Assembly (NCBI GenBank): GCA_003577275.1
Contig: QEVO01000001.1
Span: 744,001 to 808,000 of the forward strand
Length of the DNA stretch: 64,000 nucleotides
Source of the DNA: Pseudomonadota bacterium
Lineage (GTDB): Bacteria; Pseudomonadota; Alphaproteobacteria; Sphingomonadales; Govanellaceae
Reading direction: 5' to 3'
In this document: in pieces, positions 18,026 through 27,595 of the stretch
Numbering within the stretch: the stretch's first letter is position 1
Layout of the letters: each line of letters opens with the position of its first letter
Translations under genes and position numbers: made by a program
Notes under the pieces: generated by a model
The model's database searches: none
What the model was told of the DNA's origin: nothing
Seen by the model: only the letters and a program-made list of their open reading frames with translations

Positions 18026-18448
18026 ATGAACCCGAAAGAGCAGGAAAAAGCGATGACTAATAACCCGGTCGAAGCGGCCAACGACGCGCGTGAGGCTCGC
18101 CGTCGTCTGTTGAAGGTGGGAGCCGTTGGCGCGCCGCTGATCCTTACGTTTCGCTCGACCTCGGCCTGGGCGGTATCCGCCGGCTGCCTTATTCAGCCAG
18201 GCGACCTGCCGATTCCCGGCGCGATCATCAAGGTCGACCAGAACTTCGAGCCGATACTAAAAGACGGCGTCGATAAACCGAAAAAGAACGACCCTTGGTA
18301 TGACAATTACCAATCGATTTTCATCTCGAAAGGTTCTGGCGATGTGGCTGACGGCCAGCTTGACAGCGATGCCTTGCGGGCGCTCGTCTACAACAACAAT
18401 ATCGGACAGACCTGTCTGGCCTCCATCAACGGTTTACCCACGGGGTGA
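18026..18448 (+). CDS. Small twin-arginine-type exported protein, putative target of the HPr-rel-A system
   Basis: A 140-residue protein of no family known to me by function. The N-terminus is polar and charged, then EARRRLLKVG followed by a hydrophobic stretch (VGAPLILTF) and an Ala-rich possible cleavage site (STSAWAVSAG), i.e. a Tat-like signal. The mature part has two Cys (about 52 and 132), Asp/Lys/Tyr-rich segments and no repeats. ATG 18026 has GGAG 6 bases upstream; ATG 18053 with AGGA upstream is an alternative. Its stop overlaps the GTG start of the PqqD-like gene, so it is coupled to the modification/kinase cassette and may be its substrate (inference). Confidence 0.75.
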   Translation: MNPKEQEKAMTNNPVEAANDAREARRRLLKVGAVGAPLILTFRSTSAWAVSAGCLIQPGDLPIPGAIIKVDQNFEPILKDGVDKPKKNDPWYDNYQSIFISKGSGDVADGQLDSDALRALVYNNNIGQTCLASINGLPTG

Positions 18449-18786
18449 CGGCGGTGGCCAAGGCCGACGATAGGCAGCAAAGCGGGCCCTCTGTCGGCCC
18501 GCTTTCCATTTGGACAGTACCGTCGCCCGAGCGGCTGTTGTGGCATGACCTGGGCGCGGTCGCCGTGGTGTTCAACGCCCGCTCCGGCGATACCCATGTG
18601 GTTGATCCCCTAGCCCATGAGGCGTTGGCGCTGCTGGTGGAAAGCCCGCGCACGGCATCGGCCTTGACCGCGGCGCTGGCTGACTTGCTGGAGGCTCCGG
18701 AGGCCGAAGTGGGGCCTAAAGTCGAAGCCATCCTGACGGAATTTGACCGCTTAGGCCTCATCTTCCCGCTTGTCACTGTCCATTAA
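18445..18786 (+). CDS. HPr-rel-A system PqqD-family peptide chaperone
   Basis: A 113-residue PqqD-like protein starting at GTG 18445, which overlaps the previous stop (GTGA). The pattern VVFNARSGDTHVVDPLAHEALALLVESPRTASALTAALADLL...EAILTEFDRLGLI is the winged-helix PqqD fold, which in other systems binds the leader of a precursor peptide and delivers it to a modifying enzyme. With the next two genes it forms the HPr-rel-A cassette (TIGR04353-type) known from exosortase-containing proteobacteria. The peptide it binds here is not known. Confidence 0.8.
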   Translation: MTAVAKADDRQQSGPSVGPLSIWTVPSPERLLWHDLGAVAVVFNARSGDTHVVDPLAHEALALLVESPRTASALTAALADLLEAPEAEVGPKVEAILTEFDRLGLIFPLVTVH

Positions 18787-18804
18787 GCCGAGTACCCACG
18801 GGGC

Positions 18805-19731
18805 ATGGGGCGGGACGTTCGCGACATCACCCGATCGCCTGAGCACTTCCGGGCGCTGAGACGTGAGGGCTTGCGCTTTCGCGTCGGTCCCTTCGTCGCC
18901 CACGTGCGCACGCCGTTTACCCGCCTTCGCCATGATTTTCTCGAAACTTACGAAGGCTTTCCCCTGGCCAGCGAGGCGGAGGCGACGACTTTTCATCTTC
19001 AGGTGCGCGCCACCGCGCCGCTACGCCGCTGGCTGCGGCCCAAGCTGATGGCGGACGCCGGTTTTGCCCATACGCCCTTCGTGCCGCTGCCGGGGGATCT
19101 GGGTATGCTGGCCATGGAGATGGGCCTCAATTGGCTGGTCGCCACTTCCAGCGACCGTTTTTTGATGTTCCACGCCGGGTTGGTGGAGCGCGGTGGCAAG
19201 GCAATCCTCATGCCCGGCGCCTCGGGCATCGGCAAAAGCACGCTGACCGCCGGGCTGTCATTGTCCGGTTGGCGGTTTTTTACCGATGAGTTCGGGCTTC
19301 TCGATCCCGACACCTTGGCCTTTCATCCCCACCCTAGACCCATTTCCCTGAAGAATGAATCGATTCCGGTGCTGGCCGAGCGGGTGATGCCCGAACGCTT
19401 AGGGAGGCCCTTGCACGAGACGCCGAAAGGCACCATCCGCTACCTCAAGCCGCCCCGGGATGCCCTGGAGCGCATGGCGGATACCGCGCCGGCGTCCTTG
19501 ATCCTCTATCCGAACTATAACCCCAACGCCAAATCCCAGGTCATTGAACTGCCCAAGCACGAGGCCTTCGCCATGGTGCGCGGCGCGGCGGTCAACTGCG
19601 ACCGCTTAGGCGAGACGGCGTTTCGCGCCCTCGCGGCGCTGACCGACCGCTGCCGTTCGTTTCGCTTGATCTACCGCTCCCTCGATCAGGCCATTCGCAT
19701 GGTGTCCGACCTGATGGAGCACGCGCCATGA
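18805..19731 (+). CDS. HprK-related kinase A
   Basis: A 308-residue relative of the C-terminal domain of HPr serine kinase/phosphorylase (TIGR04352-type). It has Walker A GASGIGKSTLTAGL (about 138-151), the preceding FHAGLVERGGKAILMPG strand-loop and FTDEFGLLD with the acidic residues that follow the P-loop in HprK. There is no PTS or HPr protein in the window, so its phosphoacceptor is unknown; the co-transcribed small exported protein or the PqqD-like protein are candidates. It ends in an ATGA overlap with the nucleotidyltransferase gene. Confidence 0.85.
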   Translation: MGRDVRDITRSPEHFRALRREGLRFRVGPFVAHVRTPFTRLRHDFLETYEGFPLASEAEATTFHLQVRATAPLRRWLRPKLMADAGFAHTPFVPLPGDLGMLAMEMGLNWLVATSSDRFLMFHAGLVERGGKAILMPGASGIGKSTLTAGLSLSGWRFFTDEFGLLDPDTLAFHPHPRPISLKNESIPVLAERVMPERLGRPLHETPKGTIRYLKPPRDALERMADTAPASLILYPNYNPNAKSQVIELPKHEAFAMVRGAAVNCDRLGETAFRALAALTDRCRSFRLIYRSLDQAIRMVSDLMEHAP

Positions 19732-20810
19732 GGGAAGATGCCCGGCTGCTCCTCACCGTGTTGAAAAACCCGGCCCGCCAAGCCGGATTGTCGGCACAAG
19801 CGTGGTCGCAAGTGCTCTATTTGGCCCGCGCCTGCGGCCTCCTTGGCCGGGTGGCGGCGGACGCCGAGCGCTACGGTCTCCTTGACAGTCTTGCCGCCGG
19901 CGTGCGCGACCAGCTGATCGGCGCGCGGCGGGTGGCCGAGATGAGCCGCGCCCGACTGTTGTGGGAAATGGACCGGGTGCGTCGGGCGACGCTTGGCCCC
20001 GATATCAAGATCGTGCTGTTGAAAGGCGCGGCCTACGTCGCCGCCGGGCTGCCGTGCGCCGCCGGGAGAGTCAGCTCGGATATCGACGTCCTGGTCTCCC
20101 GTGATCGTCTGCAATGGCTGGAGGCGGCACTGATGGCCGCCGGCTGGCAGCAGGTCAAAAGCAGCGATTACGATCAGCAGTATTACCGGGATTGGATGCA
20201 CGAATTGCCGCCGCTGCGCCACCCCGAGCGTAACGCGGTGATCGACATCCATCACACCATCCTGCCGCCCACCAGCCGCTACAAGCCTGATCCGGCCAAG
20301 CTCCTGGCCAATGCCCGGATGATCGATGAACGCTTCGCGGTGTTCGCCGATACCGATCTGTTGTTGCACAGCGCATCGCACCTCTTCGCCGACGGCGAAC
20401 TGCGGGGCGGCTTGCGCGACCTTGTAGACCAGCGCGACCTGATGGTTGAATTTGGTAAGTCCGCCGATTTTTGGCCGCGCTTGAAGGCCCGCTCCGAAGA
20501 GTTGGGGCTTGCCCGGCCGTTGGCCTATTCGCTCACCTACGCCCACGATCTTCTGGCCGCCCCAGTGCCGGCGGAGGCGCTGACGGCGGCTCGGCGCGCG
20601 TTGCCCTGGCCGCCGCCGCTGCGCTGGGTCATGGATTGGTGCGTTCGCGCCGCCCTGATCCCGCCCCATCTCTTCGACCGCGCAGCCGGCGCGGCGGTGG
20701 CGGGGGAGCTTTTATATATCCGCTCCCATTGGCTCCGCATGCCGCCCCTGATGCTGGCCCGGCACTTGGGCGTCAAGGCTTGGAGGCGAACCCTAGGGTC
20801 AAGACCCTAG
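19728..20810 (+). CDS. Nucleotidyltransferase family protein (NTP_transf_5), HPr-rel-A system
   Basis: A 360-residue protein with the MNT/NTP_transf_5 pattern: IKIVLLKGAAYVAAGLP, then RVSSDIDVLVSRD, whose DxD (about 118-120) is the metal site, followed by the helical region with HELPPLRHPERNAVIDIHHTILP. It probably transfers a nucleotidyl group to a protein or small molecule. It is the third gene of the HprK-related cassette (4-bp overlap). The TAG stop lies inside an 18-bp palindrome (20793-20810). Confidence 0.82.
   Translation: MREDARLLLTVLKNPARQAGLSAQAWSQVLYLARACGLLGRVAADAERYGLLDSLAAGVRDQLIGARRVAEMSRARLLWEMDRVRRATLGPDIKIVLLKGAAYVAAGLPCAAGRVSSDIDVLVSRDRLQWLEAALMAAGWQQVKSSDYDQQYYRDWMHELPPLRHPERNAVIDIHHTILPPTSRYKPDPAKLLANARMIDERFAVFADTDLLLHSASHLFADGELRGGLRDLVDQRDLMVEFGKSADFWPRLKARSEELGLARPLAYSLTYAHDLLAAPVPAEALTAARRALPWPPPLRWVMDWCVRAALIPPHLFDRAAGAAVAGELLYIRSHWLRMPPLMLARHLGVKAWRRTLGSRP
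20793..20810. repeat. CTAGGGTC-AA-GACCCTAG palindrome at a stop codon
   Basis: A perfect 8-bp inverted repeat with a 2-base centre covers the stop codon of the nucleotidyltransferase gene. A near-identical copy is at 28650-28667, again at a gene end. Confidence 0.7.
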
Positions 20811-20818
20811 CCATCAGA

Positions 20819-20924
20819 CCACCTCACCCTGGCGCTTCGCGCCCTCCCTCTCCTCAAAGGAGAGGGGGATTTTCCTTCTCCTTCGAGGAGAAGGTGTCAC
20901 GCGATAGCGTGACGGATGAGGTGG
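20819..20924. repeat. Palindromic intergenic repeat, CCACCTCA...TGAGGTGG class
   Basis: A 106-bp element bounded by CCACCTCA and TGAGGTGG, with internal stems CCCTCTCCT/AGGAGAGGG, CCTTCTCCTTCGAGGAGAAGG and TGTCACGCGATAGCGTGACG. A longer copy is at 25750-25920 and a variant at 37383-37503. It lies between two convergent genes and could end both transcripts. Confidence 0.85.
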
Positions 20925-20929
20925 CACTC

Positions 20930-21625
20930 TCAAGACCGGATATCTATTTGCCGCAACCCGGTCAGCGCCGGCAGCAGTTCATCGTAATGGTCGATGATTT
21001 TATTGACCCCCAGCTCATGAATGGGGGTTTCGGTATAGCCGAAGGAGACGCCGATTACCGGCACCCCGGCCCCGCGGGCGGCCTTGACGTCGCTGTCGCT
21101 GTCGCCGACCATGACCGCCTCGGCCGCTGTTACCTCGAGCCGGCTCAAGGTTTCCAACAGGTGGCGGGGGTCGGGCTTGCGGAAGCTGAAGCTGTCGCCG
21201 CCCAGGATGGCCTGGAAATGCCGGTCGATGCCCAGCGCCGCCAGCAACGGCTCGGTCAGGCCGATGGGCTTGTTGGTGCAGACCGCCAGCCGCACGCCGT
21301 GGGCCGAGAGGGCCAGGAGCGCCGCCTCGACGCCGGGAAACAGGGTGCTGCGCTCGGCCACGTGGTCGCCGTAGTAGGCGAGAAAGCGCGGCAGCAGGAG
21401 GTCGAGCTCGGCCTCGCTGGCGACAACGCCGCTCACCGCCAGCCCGCGCATCAACAGGTGCCGGCCGCCCCGGCCCACCATGTGGCGGACGTCCATTTCG
21501 GGCAACGGCTCGCGGCCCTCGCTCTCCAACACCCAGTTGAGGGCCGAGGTCAGGTCGGGCGCGGTATCGACCAGAGTGCCGTCGAGATCAAAAACGACAG
21601 CGCGGGGAAGGGGTAGGGTCATCAA
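20930..21625 (-). CDS. gph: Phosphoglycolate phosphatase (HAD family)
   Basis: A 231-residue HAD-superfamily phosphatase, likely hydrolysing 2-phosphoglycolate. Motif I is VFDLDGTLVDTAPDL (nucleophile Asp about 12), motif II is AVCTNKPI, a Lys follows in FRKPDP, and motif III is MVGDSDSDVKAARGAG. A helical cap lies between motif I and II (LNWVLESEGREPLPEMDVRHMVGRGG). It is divergent from glmU. HAD phosphatase substrates are hard to predict, but the Gph/CbbZ pattern is good. Confidence 0.88.
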   Translation of the reverse strand: MMTLPLPRAVVFDLDGTLVDTAPDLTSALNWVLESEGREPLPEMDVRHMVGRGGRHLLMRGLAVSGVVASEAELDLLLPRFLAYYGDHVAERSTLFPGVEAALLALSAHGVRLAVCTNKPIGLTEPLLAALGIDRHFQAILGGDSFSFRKPDPRHLLETLSRLEVTAAEAVMVGDSDSDVKAARGAGVPVIGVSFGYTETPIHELGVNKIIDHYDELLPALTGLRQIDIRS

Positions 21626-21930
21626 TTCGCCACAGGGTTATAATTGCACACCTTGAAAAAAGTCCTTCGCTGGCGCTCAGTGTACTTTTTTCAATTTCAT
21701 CAATACATTAACGTGGCTTGGGGCGGCCCTGCGCCACGTTAACAAGTTTTCCAGCAAGCTCAAATCCGCCCGCAAAGCCGCCTTAAGGGCGGATTTGGCA
21801 TTATGATCCCGTGTAAAAGTATACCGAGGTGAAACCGAGGGACTTTTTCACGACGAACCATTATGGAATTCTTAGAACCTTTGTGGCAGGTTTTGGCACA
21901 ACTTCAAGGCGCTCACAACAACATCGACTC
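21626..21930. other. Divergent promoter/leader region between gph and glmU with three stem-loops
   Basis: About 300 bp without a gene. Three inverted repeats follow one another: TTGAAAAAGT...ACTTTTTTCAA (21654-21694, one bulge), TTAACGTGGC...GCCACGTTAA (21708-21742) and AAATCCGCCC...GGGCGGATTT (21762-21796). The last two have perfect 10-bp stems and 15-base loops. No T run follows them. They lie in the expected glmU leader and could be regulatory RNA structure or repeat relics. No clear ribosome-binding site precedes the glmU start. Confidence 0.5.
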
Positions 21931-23277
21931 ATGACCATAGCCCCCATCGCAGCCATTATCCTCGCCGCCGGCAAAGGCACGCGGATGAAATCCTCCCGCC
22001 ACAAGGTGCTCCACCCCGTGGGCGGCCGGCCCATGGTGGAGCACGTGATGGCGACGCTCGATACCCTCAACCCTGCCCGGCGGGTGGTGGTGGTGGGCTC
22101 CGAGCGGGATCAGGTGGAAGCCCAGATCGGTGACCGGGCAACCTTTGTGGTGCAGGAGCCGCAGCACGGCACCGGGCACGCGGTGCAACAGGCCGCCCCG
22201 GCGCTGGCAGATTTTGCGGGCGACGCGGCGGTGCTTTACGGCGACGTGCCGCTGATCACGGCGGACACGCTGCGGCGGATGATCGATGCCCGCACCCATG
22301 CCGATCTGGTAGTGTTGGGCTTTCGCGCCGCTGATCCGGCGGCCTATGGCCGCTTGAAGCTCTCAGCCGACGGCGGCCTGGAGGCGATCGTCGAGTTCAA
22401 GGACGCCAGCCCTGAGGAACGCCGCATCAATTTATGCAATTCCGGCATCATGGTATTGAGCGCCAAGTTGCTGTTTGATCTTTTGGCCCACGTGAAGAAC
22501 GACAACGCCAAGGGCGAATATTACCTGACCGATATCGTCGGGCTGGCCCGGGCGCGGGGCTTAAAAGCCGCCGTGGTGGAAACCGATGAAAGCGAGGTCA
22601 TCGGCGTCAATTCCCGCGCCGAACTGGCGCAAGCGGAAGCGATCTTCCAGGCCCGCGCCCGCGCCGCCGCCATGGCCGACGGCGCGACGCTGATCGCGCC
22701 TGAAACCGTTTACTTCTCCTTCGACACCAAGCTTGGCCGCGACGTGGTGGTGGAGCCCAACGTGGTGTTCGGCCCCGGCGTCAGCGTGGGCGACAACGTG
22801 GTCATTCACGCCTTCTGCCATTTGGAAGGCGCGAGCATCGCCGAGGGGGCGAGCGTCGGCCCATTCGCGCGGCTGCGGCCCGGCGCGGAACTGCGCAAAA
22901 AAGCCAAGGTCGGCAATTTCGTCGAGGTGAAAAAGGCGGTGCTGGAAGAGGGCGCCAAGGTCAACCACCTGACCTACATCGGCGACGCCCGGGTGGGGGC
23001 GGGTGCCAACGTTGGGGCCGGCACCATCACCTGCAACTATGACGGCTTTTTCAAATACAAGACTGACATCGGCGCCGGGGCCTTCATCGGCTCCAACACC
23101 GCCCTCGTCGCCCCGGTGACAATCGGCGAGGGCGCCATCGTTGGCGCCGGCAGCACCATCACCAAGGATGTCGAGGCGGATGCGCTCGTTGTGACGCGCT
23201 CGGAGCAGAGAGAAATCAAAGATTGGGCGGCGAAATTTCGCGCGCGCTCAAAAGCCAAGAAAGATGGGAAGAAGTAG
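21931..23277 (+). CDS. glmU: Bifunctional UDP-GlcNAc pyrophosphorylase / GlcN-1-P acetyltransferase
   Basis: Makes UDP-N-acetylglucosamine for peptidoglycan and lipopolysaccharide; 448 residues. The N-terminal uridylyltransferase domain has ILAAGKGTRMKS and QHGTGHAVQQA; the C-terminal left-handed beta-helix has hexapeptide repeats and the acetyltransferase residues in FVEVKKAV, KVNHLTYIGDA and GTITCNYDGFFKYKT. The start is set at 21931 by the family N-terminus, although the frame is open to a GTG at 21829 and no clear Shine-Dalgarno sequence precedes 21931. It stands 3 bp before glmS, so the two amino-sugar genes form an operon. Confidence 0.96.
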   Translation: MTIAPIAAIILAAGKGTRMKSSRHKVLHPVGGRPMVEHVMATLDTLNPARRVVVVGSERDQVEAQIGDRATFVVQEPQHGTGHAVQQAAPALADFAGDAAVLYGDVPLITADTLRRMIDARTHADLVVLGFRAADPAAYGRLKLSADGGLEAIVEFKDASPEERRINLCNSGIMVLSAKLLFDLLAHVKNDNAKGEYYLTDIVGLARARGLKAAVVETDESEVIGVNSRAELAQAEAIFQARARAAAMADGATLIAPETVYFSFDTKLGRDVVVEPNVVFGPGVSVGDNVVIHAFCHLEGASIAEGASVGPFARLRPGAELRKKAKVGNFVEVKKAVLEEGAKVNHLTYIGDARVGAGANVGAGTITCNYDGFFKYKTDIGAGAFIGSNTALVAPVTIGEGAIVGAGSTITKDVEADALVVTRSEQREIKDWAAKFRARSKAKKDGKK

Positions 23278-23280
23278 AGC

Positions 23281-25104
<1,824 letters not shown>

Positions 25105-25220
25105 CGGATGTTTGTATCTCCGTCCTCGGCTCAGTTGGCGGAGAACTGCTTCGTACCTTCTTATATTCCTTCACCCTTTGATGAGACCTCTGCGAAAGTG
25201 GAATTCTCAGAATCAAAGTC

Positions 25221-25302
25221 GTCATTCCCGACAAGCCGCGATCAGCGGCGCGATCGGGAATCCATGGAAATACAGGGTGTTGCAACGAATATGGATTCCC
25301 GC
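25221..25302. repeat. GTCATTCCCG-class palindromic intergenic repeat
   Basis: The element opens with GTCATTCCCGACAAGCCGCG...CGATCGGGAATCCATGG and closes with ATATGGATTCCCGC, so two arms of CATTCCCG/CGGGAATCCA type face each other. It lies between glmS and the GFA gene. A shorter relative is at 34628-34693. Confidence 0.7.
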
Positions 25303-25324
25303 TTATCAAGGGTAAAGTAAGAGG

Positions 25325-25708
25325 ATGTCATCTCCGCCCAAACCTATACGTCACGGCGGCTGCCATTGCGGCGCGGTGCGCTTTGAATTTGTGTGCGATG
25401 ATCCGGCGCAGGTGCTCGACTGCAATTGCTCGATGTGTGCCAAGACCGGGTACTTGCACCTCATCGTGCCGAAGGAAAATTTCAAGCTGTTGACCTCAGC
25501 CGAAGCGCTTGCCACCTATACCTTCAACACCGGCGCGGCGAAGCATACATTTTGCAAAGTGTGCGGCATCAAGTCATTCTACTACCCGCGCTCCCACCCG
25601 GATGGGATAAGTATAAATTTACGCTGCATTGATGAGGCGGATCGGCCGGAAGTGGTGATTGAAAAGTTCGACGGCAAGAATTGGGAGGCGGCGAGGGAGA
25701 GGGTGTGA
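25325..25708 (+). CDS. GFA-family zinc protein (CENP-V/GFA domain)
   Basis: A 127-residue protein with the GFA/CENP-V zinc fold: GGCHCGAVRFEF, then CNCSMCAKTGYLHL and the CxxC pair HTFCKVCGIKSFYYPRSHPDGISINLRC. Members are called glutathione-dependent formaldehyde-activating enzymes, but most are small zinc proteins of unproven activity, so no reaction is claimed. It stands alone between repeat clusters. The bases before the ATG read AAGGGTAAAGTAAGAGG, which offers a ribosome-binding site either too close or rather far. Confidence 0.82.
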   Translation: MSSPPKPIRHGGCHCGAVRFEFVCDDPAQVLDCNCSMCAKTGYLHLIVPKENFKLLTSAEALATYTFNTGAAKHTFCKVCGIKSFYYPRSHPDGISINLRCIDEADRPEVVIEKFDGKNWEAARERV

Positions 25709-25749
25709 ACAGGAACTACTCTGCAAAACAATAGTCAACAGAGAAGAAC

Positions 25750-25920
25750 CCACCTCACCCTGGCGCTTCGCGCCTTCCCTCTCCTCGAAGGAGAGGGAAG
25801 GGGGCAAGTCCTCTCCGCGAAGGAGAGGGAGGGGAGGTCGGTCCTCTCCTCGAAGGAGAAGGAAGCACAACCTTCTCCTTGGAGGAGAAGGTGGCGAGTG
25901 AAACGAGCCGGATGAGGTGG
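25750..25920. repeat. Large palindromic intergenic repeat, CCACCTCA...TGAGGTGG class
   Basis: A 171-bp copy of the element at 20819-20924, with the same outer ends and the shared start CCACCTCACCCTGGCGCTTCG. It holds four consecutive CTCTCCTTCGAAGGAGAG-type stems, suggesting internal duplication of the stem unit. It is the first part of a 432-bp stretch (25709-26140) without a gene. Confidence 0.85.
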
Positions 25921-25926
25921 CCTTGC

Positions 25927-25999
25927 TGTCACCGCGAGCCGCGCTTAGCGGCGTGGCGGTCCAAAGGCATGGATTGCTTCGCTGACGCTCGCAATGACG
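25927..25999. repeat. GTCA-CGCGAGC...GCTCGCAATGAC intergenic repeat
   Basis: A 73-bp inverted repeat element with GCATGGATTGCTTCGCTGACGCTCGCAATGAC at its right end, of a type widespread in bacterial intergenic DNA. A relative is at 39994-40072. From 26000 to 26140 I see only unremarkable sequence leading to the gabD ribosome-binding site. Confidence 0.75.
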
Positions 26000-26140
26000 G
26001 CGCTGTACTTTTCATCGCCGCCCCCCGTCCATCCCGCAGGGCGTCATTTTTCACCCTGTCTACCCTGGAAAAACCTTGCCCCGACCGGGGCCTTTGGCCT
26101 ACCCTCGCCCTTAATCGTAAAAATTGATGGAGGCCAAACA

Positions 26141-27595
26141 ATGTCGCTGCCCCTGAAGAACCCCAACTTGCTGCGTCAGGCTTGCTATATCGACGGCGCG
26201 TGGGTGCAGGCGGATAGCGGTCGGACCATCGAGGTGACCAACCCCGCTTCGGGCGAAAAATTGGGGACCATTCCCGACATGGGTGCGGCCGAGACGCGGC
26301 GCGCCATCGCCGCCGCCGATCGCGCTTGGGGGGCGTGGCGGGCCAGAACCGCCAAGGAGCGGGCGCAAATCTTGCGCCGCTGGTTTGAGCTGATGATGGC
26401 CAACCAAAACGATCTTGCTATCATTCTGACCGCCGAGCAGGGCAAGCCCCTGGCCGAGGCCAAGGGCGAGATCGCCTATGCCGCTTCTTTCATCGAATGG
26501 TTCGCCGAGGAAGCCAAGCGGGTCTATGGCGACATGATCCCCGGCCATCAGCCGGATAAGCGCATCCTGGTGATGCGCGAGCCCATTGGCGTCTGCGCCG
26601 CCATCACGCCGTGGAATTTCCCTTCCGCCATGATCACCCGCAAAGCCGGCCCGGCGTTGGCCGCCGGCTGCCCCATGGTGGTTAAGCCGGCGACGCAAAC
26701 GCCGTTCTCTGCTTTGGCGCTGGCCGCGCTGGCCGAGGAGGCGGAGCTGCCGGCGGGCGTTTTCTCCGTGGTCACCGGCTCGGCGCGGGCCATCGGCGGA
26801 GAGATGACCGGCAACCCGACGGTGCGCAAGGTGACGTTCACCGGCTCCACCGAAATCGGCAAGCTCCTTTTGGAGCAGTGCGCCAAGACGGTGAAAAAGA
26901 CTTCCATGGAGCTCGGCGGCAATGCGCCGTTCATCGTCTTTGACGACGCTGATCTCGATGCCGCCGTGGCCGGGGCCATGGCGTCGAAATACCGCAACAC
27001 CGGCCAGACCTGCGTCTGCGCCAATCGCCTTCTGGTGCAGGACAAGGTTTATGACGCCTTCGCCGAAAAGCTCGCCACGGCGGTGAAGAAACTGCGCGTC
27101 GGTGATGGCCTGAAGGGTGAGACCGATCAGGGGCCGTTGATTGATGCGGCGGCCGTGGCCAAGGCCGAGGAACACATCGCCGACGCGCTGGCGAAGGGTG
27201 CGCGGGTGGTCTTGGGCGGCAAGCGCCACGCGCTGGGCGGCACTTTCTTCGAGCCCACCATTCTGGCCGACGTCAACACCACCATGAAAGTGACGCGGGA
27301 GGAAACCTTCGGCCCCGTCGCTCCCTTGTTCCGCTTCCACACGGAAGCAGAGGCGGTTCGGATGGCCAACGATACCGAATTCGGTCTTGCCTCCTACCTC
27401 TACGCCCGGGACGTCGGGCGCATCTTCCGCGTCTCGGAGGCGCTGGAATACGGCATCGTCGGCGTCAATACCGGCATCATCTCCACCGAAGTCGCCCCCT
27501 TCGGCGGGGTGAAGGAGTCGGGCCTGGGACGCGAAGGCTCCAAGTATGGCATCGACGACTTCACCGAGATGAAATACGTCTGCCTAGGGATTTGA
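26141..27595 (+). CDS. gabD: NADP-dependent succinate-semialdehyde dehydrogenase
   Basis: Oxidises succinic semialdehyde to succinate, e.g. in the GABA shunt; 484 residues. It shows GEIAYAASFIEWFAEEAKRVYGD, the ITPWNFPSAMITRK cofactor region, FTGSTEIGKLL, catalytic Glu in SMELGGNAPF and catalytic Cys in NTGQTCVCANR, all typical of the GabD subfamily. ATG 26141 is preceded by TGGAGG; the frame is open upstream to 25994 only through repeat DNA. No GABA transaminase gene is next to it. Its 3' end overlaps the convergent glycosidase-like gene by 12 bp. Confidence 0.93.
   Translation: MSLPLKNPNLLRQACYIDGAWVQADSGRTIEVTNPASGEKLGTIPDMGAAETRRAIAAADRAWGAWRARTAKERAQILRRWFELMMANQNDLAIILTAEQGKPLAEAKGEIAYAASFIEWFAEEAKRVYGDMIPGHQPDKRILVMREPIGVCAAITPWNFPSAMITRKAGPALAAGCPMVVKPATQTPFSALALAALAEEAELPAGVFSVVTGSARAIGGEMTGNPTVRKVTFTGSTEIGKLLLEQCAKTVKKTSMELGGNAPFIVFDDADLDAAVAGAMASKYRNTGQTCVCANRLLVQDKVYDAFAEKLATAVKKLRVGDGLKGETDQGPLIDAAAVAKAEEHIADALAKGARVVLGGKRHALGGTFFEPTILADVNTTMKVTREETFGPVAPLFRFHTEAEAVRMANDTEFGLASYLYARDVGRIFRVSEALEYGIVGVNTGIISTEVAPFGGVKESGLGREGSKYGIDDFTEMKYVCLGI

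Noticed and set aside
25750..25920. Open frames and possible small proteins within the hairpin repeats
   Set aside because: Frames consist of repeat translations (GGRSSPRRR-like) and have no independent support.
26111..27340. 409-codon open frame on the - strand opposite gabD
   Set aside because: It is the antisense shadow of a clear dehydrogenase gene, has no recognisable domain, and its composition (His/Arg/Gly-rich) is typical of GC-rich antisense frames.
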